Below, in pieces: positions 8,368 through 16,972 of a DNA stretch of 49,284 nt; positions within the stretch are counted from its first letter, which is position 1; each line of letters opens with the position of its first letter. Both the position numbers and the translations under genes were made by a program. The notes under the pieces were generated by a model, which saw only the letters and a list, made by a program, of their open reading frames with translations, ran no database searches and had not been told where the DNA came from. This stretch comes from CAYRLZ01 sp964425275 (lineage in GTDB: Bacteria > Hydrothermota > Tepidihabitantia > Tepidihabitantales > JBDRVQ01): assembly GCA_964425275.1 (NCBI GenBank), contig CAYRLZ010000047.1:1-49284 (forward strand). Direction: 5' to 3'.

Positions 8368-8391
8368 CTTTTCTAAAATTATTATTATTAT
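8364..8391 (+). promoter_or_regulatory. Promoter for pdxJ, near-leaderless
   Basis: TTGACT (8364-8369), 16-nt spacer, TATTAT (8386-8391), then 9 nt to ATG8401. The -35 box overlaps the stop codon of the preceding gene. No ribosome site lies before ATG8401, in agreement with an mRNA with almost no leader. Confidence 0.5.
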
Positions 8392-8400
8392 TAAGTCTTG

Positions 8401-9108
8401 ATGAAAAAACTATCAGTTAATCTTGACCATATTGCAACTTTACGGGAAGCGAGAAAGGAATTATTTCCTGACCCGGTGCAAGCCGCGGTGCTGGCCGAAT
8501 TAGGCGGTGCCGATGGCATAACGGTTCACCTCCGAAGTGACCGAAGACATATAAAAGAGCGAGACTTAGAACTCCTGCGGGCGACCATAAAGTCCGAATT
8601 AAATCTGGAAATGGCTCCCTCCGAAGAGATGACCGGCATCGCCTTAGCGATAAAACCGGACATCGTAACCTTGGTCCCGGAAAGGCCGGAAGAAGTGACG
8701 ACCGAGGGCGGGCTGGATGTCATTAAAAACCTCCCGGTTATTAAAGAAGTCCTCACTAAGTTAAAATCGGCCGGAATTGTTACGAGTATTTTTATTGAAA
8801 CGGATATTGAACAGATTAAAAAGGCGAAAGAGGTGGGGGCGGATAAGATTGAGTTAAATACTGACCTCTATTCAAAACTCTGGCGTAAGGAAGGGGAAAA
8901 AATCTTTAATAAAATTAAGGATTGCGCCTCTTATGCCCGGGGAATTGGACTAGCAGTTCACGCCGGTCACGGCCTAAATTACGATAATATCTCCGCTATC
9001 CGTCAAATTGAGGAAATTGAAGGTTTTTCCATCGGTTTCTCTATAGTTGCCCGGGCGGTATTCGTTGGGCTGAAAGAAGCCGTCTCCGAGATGAAGCGAT
9101 TATTATGA
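8401..9108 (+). CDS. pdxJ: Pyridoxine 5'-phosphate synthase
   Basis: TIM-barrel enzyme of the DXP-dependent vitamin B6 pathway, condensing deoxyxylulose 5-phosphate with 3-amino-2-oxopropyl phosphate. The N-terminus LSVNLDHIATLREAR, then GADGITVHLRSDRRHI, NLEMAPSEEM and HAGHGLNYDN are hallmark segments. Length (235) is normal. ATG8401 is preferred over the adjacent TTG8398 because the family starts MxxLxVNxDHxA. Its stop overlaps the secD start (ATGA), so it is translationally coupled to the secretion genes. PLP is needed by enzymes such as Kbl in this window. Confidence 0.95.
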   Translation: MKKLSVNLDHIATLREARKELFPDPVQAAVLAELGGADGITVHLRSDRRHIKERDLELLRATIKSELNLEMAPSEEMTGIALAIKPDIVTLVPERPEEVTTEGGLDVIKNLPVIKEVLTKLKSAGIVTSIFIETDIEQIKKAKEVGADKIELNTDLYSKLWRKEGEKIFNKIKDCASYARGIGLAVHAGHGLNYDNISAIRQIEEIEGFSIGFSIVARAVFVGLKEAVSEMKRLL

Positions 9109-10739
9109 AATACGGCAAAATAAAAACCGGGCTGATTATCGGGGTAATTATCCTTGCCCTCTATTCTTTATATCCGACCTACCAATTATATAACTCAATA
9201 CCAAAGAGAGAACAATCCTTGCGCCATCTCTTAAAGACCGCTGGTTCTAAGGACGACAGTATAAGGTTGGAATCGGAATTAGCCGAGTTAGAGGCAGAGA
9301 AAGTTAGACTGCATAAACGGGCGCTCCATTTGGGGTTAGATTTAGTTGGTGGTATGCATCTCGTGTTAGAAGTTGATAAGTCAAAATTGGCCAAAGGGGA
9401 AGTGAGGGATGTTGCCGACCGCGCCCAGGAGATTATTAAGAACCGGATTGACCAGTTCGGGATATTTGAGCCAGTGATTCAGAAACTGAGTGAAGATAGG
9501 ATTCTCGTTCAATTACCCGGTGTTGACCGCGCGCGGGCAAAGAGCATCATCGGACAGACCGCGCAATTAGAATTTAGATTAGTGGCTGAAGAACGAGTAA
9601 CGGCAGAAGTCTTAAAAAGAATTGACGATTATTTCAAACGGCAAGCCGCCGGTGATACAACAAAGGAAAGAAATTTTTTGAGTTATCTAATTGATATCGG
9701 AAGGATAGAACAAGGGGTTGATGAAGCCGATTTGCCGGTCTTTATGAGGATGCTAAAGGAGGTTGATACAATAATCAACCCGCCTTCCCGGCCGGAAAGG
9801 GACCAGTATGAATTTCTCTTCGGTCCGTTGGAAAATTATCAAGGGAGGAGAATAAGACGCCTTTACCTTTTGAAGAAAACGGTTGAGTTAACGGGTAAAG
9901 AGATTGCCTCAGCCCGAGTTGATAATTATGCGGGAAGTGATGTTAATCTTACCAATACCTGGATTGTCAGTTTGAAACTAAACCGCGAGGCTACCCGAAC
10001 TTTTGCCTCAATTACCGGGAGAAATATCGGTCGGCGACTGGCAATTGTTTTAGATGGCACGGTCCGTTCGGCACCAATAATTCAGGAGAGAATCCCTTCG
10101 GGTGAGGCGATGATTACCACCGGTGATGTCAATCCGGATAAGGCGAGAGATTTAGCAATCGTCATCCGTTCCGGTTCGCTCCCTGCCCCGGTTTTTATTG
10201 CCGAGGAACGGTCAGTTGGACCAACCTTGGGTTTAGATGCGATAAATAAAGGTATAAAATCAGCGGCGATTGGTGCTATTTTGGTCATAATCTTTATGCT
10301 AATCTATTACCGACTTTTTGGTTTAATTGCCGATTTTGCCATTCTCTTTAATGTCCTTTTTACCCTCGCCATCTTGGCCTCGCTGCGGGCAACCCTTACC
10401 CTGCCTGGTTTAGCCGGTATCGCCTTAACCATTGGTATGGGGGTTGACTCTAATATCCTGATATTTGAGAGGATCCGGGAAGAACTACGTTGGGGGAAGA
10501 CGATAAGAACGGCGATTGAGCAGGGGTTCCAACGGGCATTGAAGACAATCATTGATGCCAACATCACGACGATTATCACCGCCGCTGTCCTGTACTTTTT
10601 TGGCACCGGACCAATAAAGGGATTTGCCATAACGCTTACTTTTGGTTTACTAATCAACCTTTTCACCGCGGTCTTTTTGACAAAATTTGTTGCCGATGGC
10701 ATCTTAACTCAGTTTGAATTTAAAAGTCTTCCGATATGA
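9105..10739 (+). CDS. secD: Protein translocase subunit SecD
   Basis: Inner-membrane SecDF component that uses the proton or sodium gradient to help SecYEG export. It has one N-terminal membrane helix, a large periplasmic part containing GLDLVGGMHLVLEVD and the P1 region, and a C-terminal bundle of membrane helices starting with GAILVIIFMLIYYRLFG and including LTIGMGVDSNILIFERIREEL split over ~444-464. Length 544 is normal. It overlaps pdxJ by 4 nt and is followed 48 nt later by secF. Confidence 0.95.
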   Translation: MKYGKIKTGLIIGVIILALYSLYPTYQLYNSIPKREQSLRHLLKTAGSKDDSIRLESELAELEAEKVRLHKRALHLGLDLVGGMHLVLEVDKSKLAKGEVRDVADRAQEIIKNRIDQFGIFEPVIQKLSEDRILVQLPGVDRARAKSIIGQTAQLEFRLVAEERVTAEVLKRIDDYFKRQAAGDTTKERNFLSYLIDIGRIEQGVDEADLPVFMRMLKEVDTIINPPSRPERDQYEFLFGPLENYQGRRIRRLYLLKKTVELTGKEIASARVDNYAGSDVNLTNTWIVSLKLNREATRTFASITGRNIGRRLAIVLDGTVRSAPIIQERIPSGEAMITTGDVNPDKARDLAIVIRSGSLPAPVFIAEERSVGPTLGLDAINKGIKSAAIGAILVIIFMLIYYRLFGLIADFAILFNVLFTLAILASLRATLTLPGLAGIALTIGMGVDSNILIFERIREELRWGKTIRTAIEQGFQRALKTIIDANITTIITAAVLYFFGTGPIKGFAITLTFGLLINLFTAVFLTKFVADGILTQFEFKSLPI

Positions 10740-10787
10740 GAGAGATAAAAAGAGAAGAAACTCACGCCACCAACTAAATAAAAGGGT

Positions 10788-11690
10788 ATGATAAGGCTGA
10801 TTAAAGATACAAATATTGATTTCATCGGCAAGCGAAAGTATGCCTATATCCTTTCGGCAATTATTATCTTTGCCGGTATCATATCACTCATTATCAAGCG
10901 GGGATTAAACTACGGAATTGATTTTACCGGTGGGACGATTATCCATATATCTTTTCCATCAAAGATTGAGACGGAAGATTTAAGGGGTGTGATTGAAGGA
11001 ATGGGTGTGCGGGGGGCAACGGTGCAAAAGTATCTTGAAGGCTACGAATTTATTGTGAAGATTGGTCCGACTGATTATCCGAAGGGAACTTCTTTTTCGG
11101 CTGACCTCTTAGAAATACTAAAAAATAAATTTCCCAACAACCTCCCGGAGATTCTTAAAGAAGAGACGGTCGGTCCGAGAATTGGTAAAGAATTACAAAG
11201 GAACACCTTAATCGCGCTCATAATTGGCCTATTCGGAATTCTTGTCTATGTCAGTTTCCGATTTGACTTTCGCTTCGGCACATCAGCGGTTATCTCCTTG
11301 CTTCACGATACCCTAACCACCATCACTTACATATCCCTATTTAATATTACGGTCAATATTCCAGTAGTGGCCGCTCTCTTGACGATTATCGGCTATTCGG
11401 TAAACGACTCAATTGTCGTCTCGGACCGGGTGCGGGAGAATATAAAAAAATTCCGCAAGGAAAACTTTTTAACTCTACTCAATCGGAGTATCAATGAAGT
11501 CCTTTCCCGAACAACCCTTACCTCAATCACGGCTTTAATCATCACCGTTATCCTGGCGATATTCGGAGCCGCCGATATCCGAGACTTCGCTCGGGTGATG
11601 AGTTTTGGTATCATTACTGGAACCTATTCCAGTATCTATGTTGTCTGCGCCATCGTCTACGATTGGCAACAAAGATTTCCGAATAGATAA
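10788..11690 (+). CDS. secF: Protein translocase subunit SecF
   Basis: Partner of SecD, 300 residues. Features are a first membrane helix near residues 18-36, the GIDFTGGTIIHI signature, and a C-terminal helix bundle containing IGYSVNDSIVVSDRVREN, the conserved SecF counterpart of the SecD ion-path helix. AAAGGG lies close before ATG10788. Order pdxJ-secD-secF-pgpA-cinA-thpR with short gaps or overlaps suggests one transcript. Confidence 0.95.
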   Translation: MIRLIKDTNIDFIGKRKYAYILSAIIIFAGIISLIIKRGLNYGIDFTGGTIIHISFPSKIETEDLRGVIEGMGVRGATVQKYLEGYEFIVKIGPTDYPKGTSFSADLLEILKNKFPNNLPEILKEETVGPRIGKELQRNTLIALIIGLFGILVYVSFRFDFRFGTSAVISLLHDTLTTITYISLFNITVNIPVVAALLTIIGYSVNDSIVVSDRVRENIKKFRKENFLTLLNRSINEVLSRTTLTSITALIITVILAIFGAADIRDFARVMSFGIITGTYSSIYVVCAIVYDWQQRFPNR

Positions 11691-11692
11691 AA

Positions 11693-12145
11693 TTGACCAA
11701 TTTTCTAAAAATCCTTTTCGGTAGTTTCTTTTTCACAGGATTTTTTCCAATTGCCCCGGCTACTTTCACATCTTTTTTTTCCCTCGCCTTGCCGCTTTTA
11801 CTCTATCCCTACCCAATTTTCTACTTGATAACAACAACCTTTATCTTCTTTATCGGCGTTCATATCGCAACCGATTTGGAAAAAATCTGGGGAAAAGATG
11901 CCCGGCGGATAACGATTGACGAAGTATTAGGAATCTTAATCACATTTCTTTTTATCCATCGGATTGACTGGAAGATTTTACTGGTGGGCTTTTTTCTCTT
12001 CCGCTTTTTTGATATCGTGAAATTGCCCTTTATTAAAAGGGTTCAAGAGATTAAGGGTGGCTGGGGTGTGATGCTTGATGATTTATTGAGCGGCGGTTTG
12101 GCAAATGGCTTCCTCCGCCTCTTTATTTTTTTCAGGATGAGATGA
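11693..12145 (+). CDS. pgpA: Phosphatidylglycerophosphatase A-like protein
   Basis: Small integral-membrane phosphatase that makes phosphatidylglycerol from phosphatidylglycerophosphate. Conserved pieces are FFPIAPAT near the N-terminus (family GxxPxAPGT), ITIDEVLGI, RFFDIVKL and GGWGVMLDDLLSG with the paired aspartates. Length 150 is normal. The start codon appears to be TTG (11693), two bases after the secF stop, because no ATG or GTG lies before the conserved N-terminus. It overlaps cinA by 4 nt. Confidence 0.85.
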   Translation: MTNFLKILFGSFFFTGFFPIAPATFTSFFSLALPLLLYPYPIFYLITTTFIFFIGVHIATDLEKIWGKDARRITIDEVLGILITFLFIHRIDWKILLVGFFLFRFFDIVKLPFIKRVQEIKGGWGVMLDDLLSGGLANGFLRLFIFFRMR

Positions 12146-13374
12146 TTAAGGCCTCAATCATCGCTGTCGGTGATGAAATCTTAAAAGGGCAGATTTATGA
12201 GCGCAACTCTTCCTATATCGCTAACCAACTCTTTAATTTAGGTATCGTCCCTCTAAGAATTTCGGCAGTCGGTGACAACAGGGAGGTAATTCGAGAAGAA
12301 ATCGCTTACCACCTGAAATTTTCCGATGTCATCTTCATTACCGGTGGTTTGGGTCCAACCCCGGATGATTTAACCAAAGAAGTTGTGAGTGAGATTTTTA
12401 AGAAGAACCTTCTTTTAGATGAAACTACCTTAAAAAAGATTGAGGAGTGGTATAAAAGGATGAATACCCCGGTTCCGGATGAGGCAACAAAACAAGCCCT
12501 TTATCCCCGGGGCTCTCTCCTTTTAGAAAACCCGGTCGGCATCTGCCCGGGGCTTATCTTAAAAGAGAAGGATAAATATCTAATCCTCTTACCCGGCATA
12601 CCGACGGAACTTCAGAAGGTCTTTGAGACCGGTGTCCTGCCGTTCTTAGAGACGCAATTCCCCTTAAAACCACTTTTCCACTCTTTAATCCGAACAACCG
12701 GCATTACCGAATCGGAAATAATGGAAAAGATTTCCCGCATCGCCAGTAAAAAGTTTAGGGATTGTCTCATTAAATATCAGCCTTCCCATTTAGGTGTAGA
12801 TATCAGTGTAATCACCGAGAAGGACAAAAACCGATTGTTAGAATGTGCGGCGGAGATAAAAAGTCGCCTGACACCTTTTGTCTACGCGGTTGGGAATAAG
12901 ACATTAGAAGAGAGAATCGGAGAGATTTTACGACAGCGGAAGTGGACAATTGCCACCGCGGAATCCTGCACCGGTGGACTTGTCGGTGATCGAATAACCA
13001 ATGCCATCGGCAGTTCCGATTATTTCGTCGGTGGGGTAGTTGCCTATTCGGATGAGATTAAAAAATTAATCTTAGGGGTGAGAGAAGAGACACTCAAAAA
13101 ATACGGAGCGGTGAGTAAAGAGACCGTGAGTGAGATGGCCATCGGGGTGCGCGAGCATTTTAAGGCCAATATCGGACTTGCCCTTTCCGGAATCGCCGGT
13201 CCAACCGGTGGCACACCAATAAAACCGGTTGGGTTGGTCTATATCGGGCTCTCAACCATTAAGAAAAATACTTATAAAGAGTGCCATTTTTCTGGTAATC
13301 GGTGGCTGATAAAAGAAATAGCGGCGCAAACCGCTCTGGACTTATTGAGAAGGTATTTAGAAGGTTATGATTAG
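12142..13374 (+). CDS. cinA: CinA family protein (MoCF-like domain plus nicotinamide-nucleotide amidase)
   Basis: Two-domain protein of 410 residues. The N-terminal molybdopterin-binding-like domain shows ASIIAVGDEILKGQ and FITGGLGPTPDD. The C-terminal PncC domain shows TAESCTGGLVGDRIT and SGIAGPTGG. Full-length CinA proteins hydrolyse ADP-ribose and/or deamidate NMN in NAD salvage. Start overlaps pgpA (ATGA) and the end overlaps thpR by 8 nt. The old competence-induced name does not imply DNA uptake here. Confidence 0.93.
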   Translation: MIKASIIAVGDEILKGQIYERNSSYIANQLFNLGIVPLRISAVGDNREVIREEIAYHLKFSDVIFITGGLGPTPDDLTKEVVSEIFKKNLLLDETTLKKIEEWYKRMNTPVPDEATKQALYPRGSLLLENPVGICPGLILKEKDKYLILLPGIPTELQKVFETGVLPFLETQFPLKPLFHSLIRTTGITESEIMEKISRIASKKFRDCLIKYQPSHLGVDISVITEKDKNRLLECAAEIKSRLTPFVYAVGNKTLEERIGEILRQRKWTIATAESCTGGLVGDRITNAIGSSDYFVGGVVAYSDEIKKLILGVREETLKKYGAVSKETVSEMAIGVREHFKANIGLALSGIAGPTGGTPIKPVGLVYIGLSTIKKNTYKECHFSGNRWLIKEIAAQTALDLLRRYLEGYD

Positions 13375-13927
13375 AAGTTTCATTGCCATAATGATACCCG
13401 AGAAGATAAGAGAAGAGATTGGAGAAATCCTAAAAGAATACCAAGAGAAAAGATATCCTTGCCGCTGGGTTGCACCGGAGAATCTTCATATCACCTTGGT
13501 CTTCTTAGGGGAGGTTTCAGAAAAATTCTTGGCGGAGGTGAAAAGAGAATTAGCCAAAACCACCCAGCAAACGAAAGAGTTTCTAATTAAATTGGGTGGC
13601 TTTGGCGCCTTTCCTTCAACCAAAAACCCTCGGGTATTTTGGATTGGTGTTCCCTTGGGCACAAAAGAGATAGAAGAATTACAAAGGGTAATAGTAGAAA
13701 GTCTGGCGAAAATTGGGTTTAAACCAGAGGAAAGGAGATTTCATCCCCACCTCACCTTGGGAAGAACCAAAGACTTTATTAAAGATATTGACCTATTTGA
13801 AAGAAAATATGAAAGTGAGGTAATTAAGGTAAATTCTATCACCTTATTCAAAAGCACCTTAACACCGGAAGGACCGATCTACGAGAAGATTGAAGAATAT
13901 CCCCTGCTAAAAAGACCGGATACTTGA
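13367..13927 (+). CDS. thpR: RNA 2',3'-cyclic phosphodiesterase (2H family)
   Basis: 2H phosphoesterase, 186 residues. Both HxTx motifs are present: HITL in NLHITLVFLGE (~44) and HLTL in FHPHLTLGR (~127). The family opens RNA 2',3'-cyclic phosphates and was first known as a tRNA half ligase. It overlaps the end of cinA, a common partnership, and closes the operon. The 13928-13984 spacer shows no clear terminator. Confidence 0.92.
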   Translation: MIRSFIAIMIPEKIREEIGEILKEYQEKRYPCRWVAPENLHITLVFLGEVSEKFLAEVKRELAKTTQQTKEFLIKLGGFGAFPSTKNPRVFWIGVPLGTKEIEELQRVIVESLAKIGFKPEERRFHPHLTLGRTKDFIKDIDLFERKYESEVIKVNSITLFKSTLTPEGPIYEKIEEYPLLKRPDT

Positions 13928-13984
13928 TGCCCGTTCTATGCACCTTCTGCCTCTTCTTCCATTCTCAACGACTAAAATAAAAAC

Positions 13985-14012
13985 TTGCCTTTTTCAGTAG
14001 ACTCGGTATAAT
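13985..14012 (+). promoter_or_regulatory. Promoter for the M16 pair, leaderless type
   Basis: TTGCCT (13985-13990), 16-nt spacer, perfect TATAAT (14007-14012), and 7 nt to ATG14020. The start of transcription should coincide with the start codon, and no ribosome site is present. Confidence 0.6.
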
Positions 14013-14019
14013 TAAATTT

Positions 14020-15333
14020 ATGAAGAATAAAAGCGTGCCGGCTTTTATTTTAATCCCAGTCTCTTTTCTCTTTGGGGTTGAACTGGGAAAACTCCCGGTC
14101 AATAATTACACCCTGAAAAATGGTCTACGGGTATTAATCTACTCCGATACTTTAACGCCAACGGTTTCAACTCAACTCTGGTTTAAGGTTGGCAGTTATT
14201 ATGAACCATCGGGTTTAACCGGCATCTCCCATCTCTTAGAGCATATGGCATTTAAGGGAAGCAAAAATTATCCAGGTGATTTGTATTCCCGGTTGATTTT
14301 GGAAAATGGTGGACAGAGTAATGCCTTCACCTCCGAGAATTATACTGCCTACTGGTCAGACCTCGCATTTGACCGCTATGAACTGGCGCTAAAATTGGAG
14401 GCGGACCGAATGAAAAACCTCCTCTTGGATTCTTTGGAATTTGAGAGTGAGCGGAAGGTAGTGATGGAAGAGAGGCGATTGGGAGAGAATTCACCTTATG
14501 GTATAATGTGGGAAAACTTTTACGCGGTCGCCTACCTCTCCCATCCCTACCGAACCCCGGTGATTGGTTGGATGGATGATATAAAAAGAATCCGGGTCTC
14601 CGACTTACGAAACTGGTATCGGCATTACTACCAACCAAAAAGGGCGGTCTTAATTCTCGCCGGCAATATAAAGCCAAGCTCAGCAATTAAGAAAGTGGAG
14701 AAATATTTCGGAAAAATTAAAGGGAAGGATGTGTCCGAACTTGTCTTCTCCGAACCACCACCCAAAGGCGAAAGGAGAATTAAAATCAAAAAGGCTGTCA
14801 AGACCCCATTCCTTATGATTGGTTATCGGACCTGTGATATCTCCAATCCCGACTATTTCCCCTTAGAGGTCTTAGAAGGGATTTTGCTTGGGGGAAGGAG
14901 TTCCCGACTTTATAAAAGATTAGTTTACGAGAAGGGGTTGGTGACCGATATCTTTGGTGGCTCCGACATCGAAAAAGACCCAGGGCTATTTTATTTCTTT
15001 GCCGTGGTCAAGGATACAACAAAAATTAGCGAAACGGAAAAGGCAATCGATGAAGAGATTGAAAGGCTAAAAATTGACCCGATACCAAATCAAGAGTTAG
15101 AGAAGATTAAAAACCAGGTCTTAGCCAACTTCTTCTTCCAACAGGATCGAATCCGCTCTATCGCCTTCTCCTTAGCCAAATGGGAGATTCTACTTGGTGA
15201 TTACACCTTCTTTGAGCGATATCCGAAAAAGATTGCCGAAGTGAAAGAAGAAGATATTAAAAGGGTCTTAGCGAGATATTTCACCGAAGACCGAAGGACC
15301 GTTGCCACCCTTTTCCCTAAGGAGGAGAAGTGA
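14020..15333 (+). CDS. M16 family zinc metallopeptidase, catalytic partner
   Basis: Insulinase/processing-peptidase family protein of 437 residues with a signal peptide-like N-terminus (KNKSVPAFILIPVSFLFGV). The inverted zinc motif HLLEH lies near residue 72 in GISHLLEHMAFKGS, with downstream glutamates about 75 residues on (ESERKVVMEERR). Probably periplasmic. It forms a pair with the next gene, overlapping at GTGA, and the two halves likely build one closed peptidase chamber as in other bacterial M16B pairs. Substrate unknown. Confidence 0.9.
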   Translation: MKNKSVPAFILIPVSFLFGVELGKLPVNNYTLKNGLRVLIYSDTLTPTVSTQLWFKVGSYYEPSGLTGISHLLEHMAFKGSKNYPGDLYSRLILENGGQSNAFTSENYTAYWSDLAFDRYELALKLEADRMKNLLLDSLEFESERKVVMEERRLGENSPYGIMWENFYAVAYLSHPYRTPVIGWMDDIKRIRVSDLRNWYRHYYQPKRAVLILAGNIKPSSAIKKVEKYFGKIKGKDVSELVFSEPPPKGERRIKIKKAVKTPFLMIGYRTCDISNPDYFPLEVLEGILLGGRSSRLYKRLVYEKGLVTDIFGGSDIEKDPGLFYFFAVVKDTTKISETEKAIDEEIERLKIDPIPNQELEKIKNQVLANFFFQQDRIRSIAFSLAKWEILLGDYTFFERYPKKIAEVKEEDIKRVLARYFTEDRRTVATLFPKEEK

Positions 15334-16661
15334 AGAAAATATCCCTTATCTTTTTCTTTCTCCTCAATTCCCTCTTTGCCTTTCTAATTCAAAGGGACGC
15401 TTTAAGAAATGGACTGATTATCCTCTCGGCTGAGGACCACAAACTACCAATTCTAGAAATCCGGGTAATAATTAAAGCCGGCAGTGTCTTTGACCCAAAG
15501 GGAAAAGAAGGATTAGCCAACTTAACTATCAAATCCCTTTTGCGCGGCACAAAAAGATATTCCGCCTTAGAGATTTACGAGGTGATCGAAGCGGTTGGGG
15601 CAAGGATTGGGGAATGGGCGGGTTATGACTATTCCCAAATCTCGATCTCCTTACTGGCCAAGGACTTAGATTTGATACTGGATATAATCTCCGACTTGCT
15701 TTTTAATCCCTCATTTCCCGATACCGAGATTAAAAAATTAAAATCGGAGATAACCGCCGGAATTTTAAGGGATGAAGGGCAACCGTATTATCTCTTAGCA
15801 AGAGAATTTTACCAAACCCTCTTCGCCGCTACCCCCTATTCTCATCCCACCGTTGGGAAAAAGGAGAGTGTGGAAAAATTGACGAGAGAAGATGTCCTTG
15901 ATTTCTACAACAAATACTACATCCCCAACAATATCTTCCTCGTTATCGTTGGGGATTTCAAGCGAGAAGAACTTATAAGCAAAATAGAAGATATCTTCGG
16001 CAAGGTCCCGAGGGGGGAGCCATTGGAATTCTCCTTTCCCGAAGTTAAACGACTATCCGGCCGAAAGGCAAAGATTATTACCAAAGAAGAGGTGAATCAA
16101 TCCTATATTATGCTCGGTCATTTCGGTATTAAAGAAGGGGAAGAGGATATGATTCCGGTTCGGGTCTTAAACTTCATCTTCGGCGCTGGGACATTGACCT
16201 CCCGGTTAGGGAAGGAGATTCGGGAAAAAAGAGGGCTGGCTTATGATGTCGGCTCCTATTTTGACCGAAGGCTTTATTCCGGTGCCTTCGTCTGTGAGAT
16301 GCAGACCGAAATAAAAAATACCCAGGAGGCGATTAAGATTATCTTAAATGAAATTGCGAAGATAAAAAAAGAAGGGGTAAAATTAGAAGAATTGAAAAGG
16401 GTAAAAAGGTTTTACACCGGAAACTTCCCCTTAACCTTTGATTCCTATGGAGAAAAGGCCGGGTTAATGACTAATATTGAGCTATACCACTTAGGTGAAG
16501 ATTATCTCGGAAAGTTTAAGGAAAGAATAGAAGGATTGAGTTTAGAAATGATAAACGAGATGGCAAAGAGATACCTTGATTATGAGAATCTCCTCTTGGT
16601 TATTGTCGGCAATGTGAGGGAAGAGGATTTAGATTTGAGTGGCTGGGAAGTCATTAAATAG
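15330..16661 (+). CDS. M16 family peptidase homologue, non-catalytic partner
   Basis: 443 residues with a signal peptide-like start (KKISLIFFFLLNSLFAFL). The fold matches M16, but the HxxEH zinc motif is absent: the equivalent stretch reads GLANLTIKSLLRG. It keeps the C-terminal-half motif with Arg and Tyr (LGKEIREKRGLAYDVGSYF) that helps bind substrate in M16 partner subunits. Start codon is GTG15330, overlapping the first gene's stop, with AAGGAGG upstream. A structural partner of the catalytic subunit is the natural reading. Confidence 0.88.
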   Translation: MKKISLIFFFLLNSLFAFLIQRDALRNGLIILSAEDHKLPILEIRVIIKAGSVFDPKGKEGLANLTIKSLLRGTKRYSALEIYEVIEAVGARIGEWAGYDYSQISISLLAKDLDLILDIISDLLFNPSFPDTEIKKLKSEITAGILRDEGQPYYLLAREFYQTLFAATPYSHPTVGKKESVEKLTREDVLDFYNKYYIPNNIFLVIVGDFKREELISKIEDIFGKVPRGEPLEFSFPEVKRLSGRKAKIITKEEVNQSYIMLGHFGIKEGEEDMIPVRVLNFIFGAGTLTSRLGKEIREKRGLAYDVGSYFDRRLYSGAFVCEMQTEIKNTQEAIKIILNEIAKIKKEGVKLEELKRVKRFYTGNFPLTFDSYGEKAGLMTNIELYHLGEDYLGKFKERIEGLSLEMINEMAKRYLDYENLLLVIVGNVREEDLDLSGWEVIK

Positions 16662-16662
16662 T

Positions 16663-16972
16663 ATGATAAGCCAAAAGGAAAGGGTTTTTATAAATTATTT
16701 AGGATTGGTCAAAAGGATTGCCAATGATTTATCTAAGAAGAGGATTGGATTACGATGAAATATTTAGGGAGGGGACAAGAGGACTTTGGGAAGCGGTCTT
16801 TAGATTTGACTTTACGAAAGGCAGGAGGGGTTTTTATTCTTATGCGGTTAAAATGTCAATAAGAAACAAGAGTTTAAATTTTAGGCAAAGTCGGTCATTT
16901 TTAAGAAATAAAATAATTGGATGGAGGTTTATATGTTCATTATTTTCATCATCAGTTTATTTCTTCCCTTGA
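16663..16972 (+). pseudogene. Sigma-70 family factor relic, frameshifted and truncated
   Basis: Frame 1 from ATG16663 encodes a region-2-like helix (INYLGLVKRIANDLSKKRIG) and stops at 16756-16758. An overlapping frame picks up at about 16740 with LDYDEIFREGTRGLWEAV, then FRFDFTKGRRGFYSYAVKMS, matching sigma regions 2.1-2.4 (family pattern: LVxxIA ... LxxxDLxQEGxxGLxxAVxxFDxxxGxxFxTYA). One extra base near 16745 would explain the shift. Homology ends around RSFLRN (~16900) and regions 3 and 4 are missing. The relic starts 1 nt after the M16 pair and runs into the TPR gene. Best read as decay of an alternative sigma factor. Confidence 0.7.
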
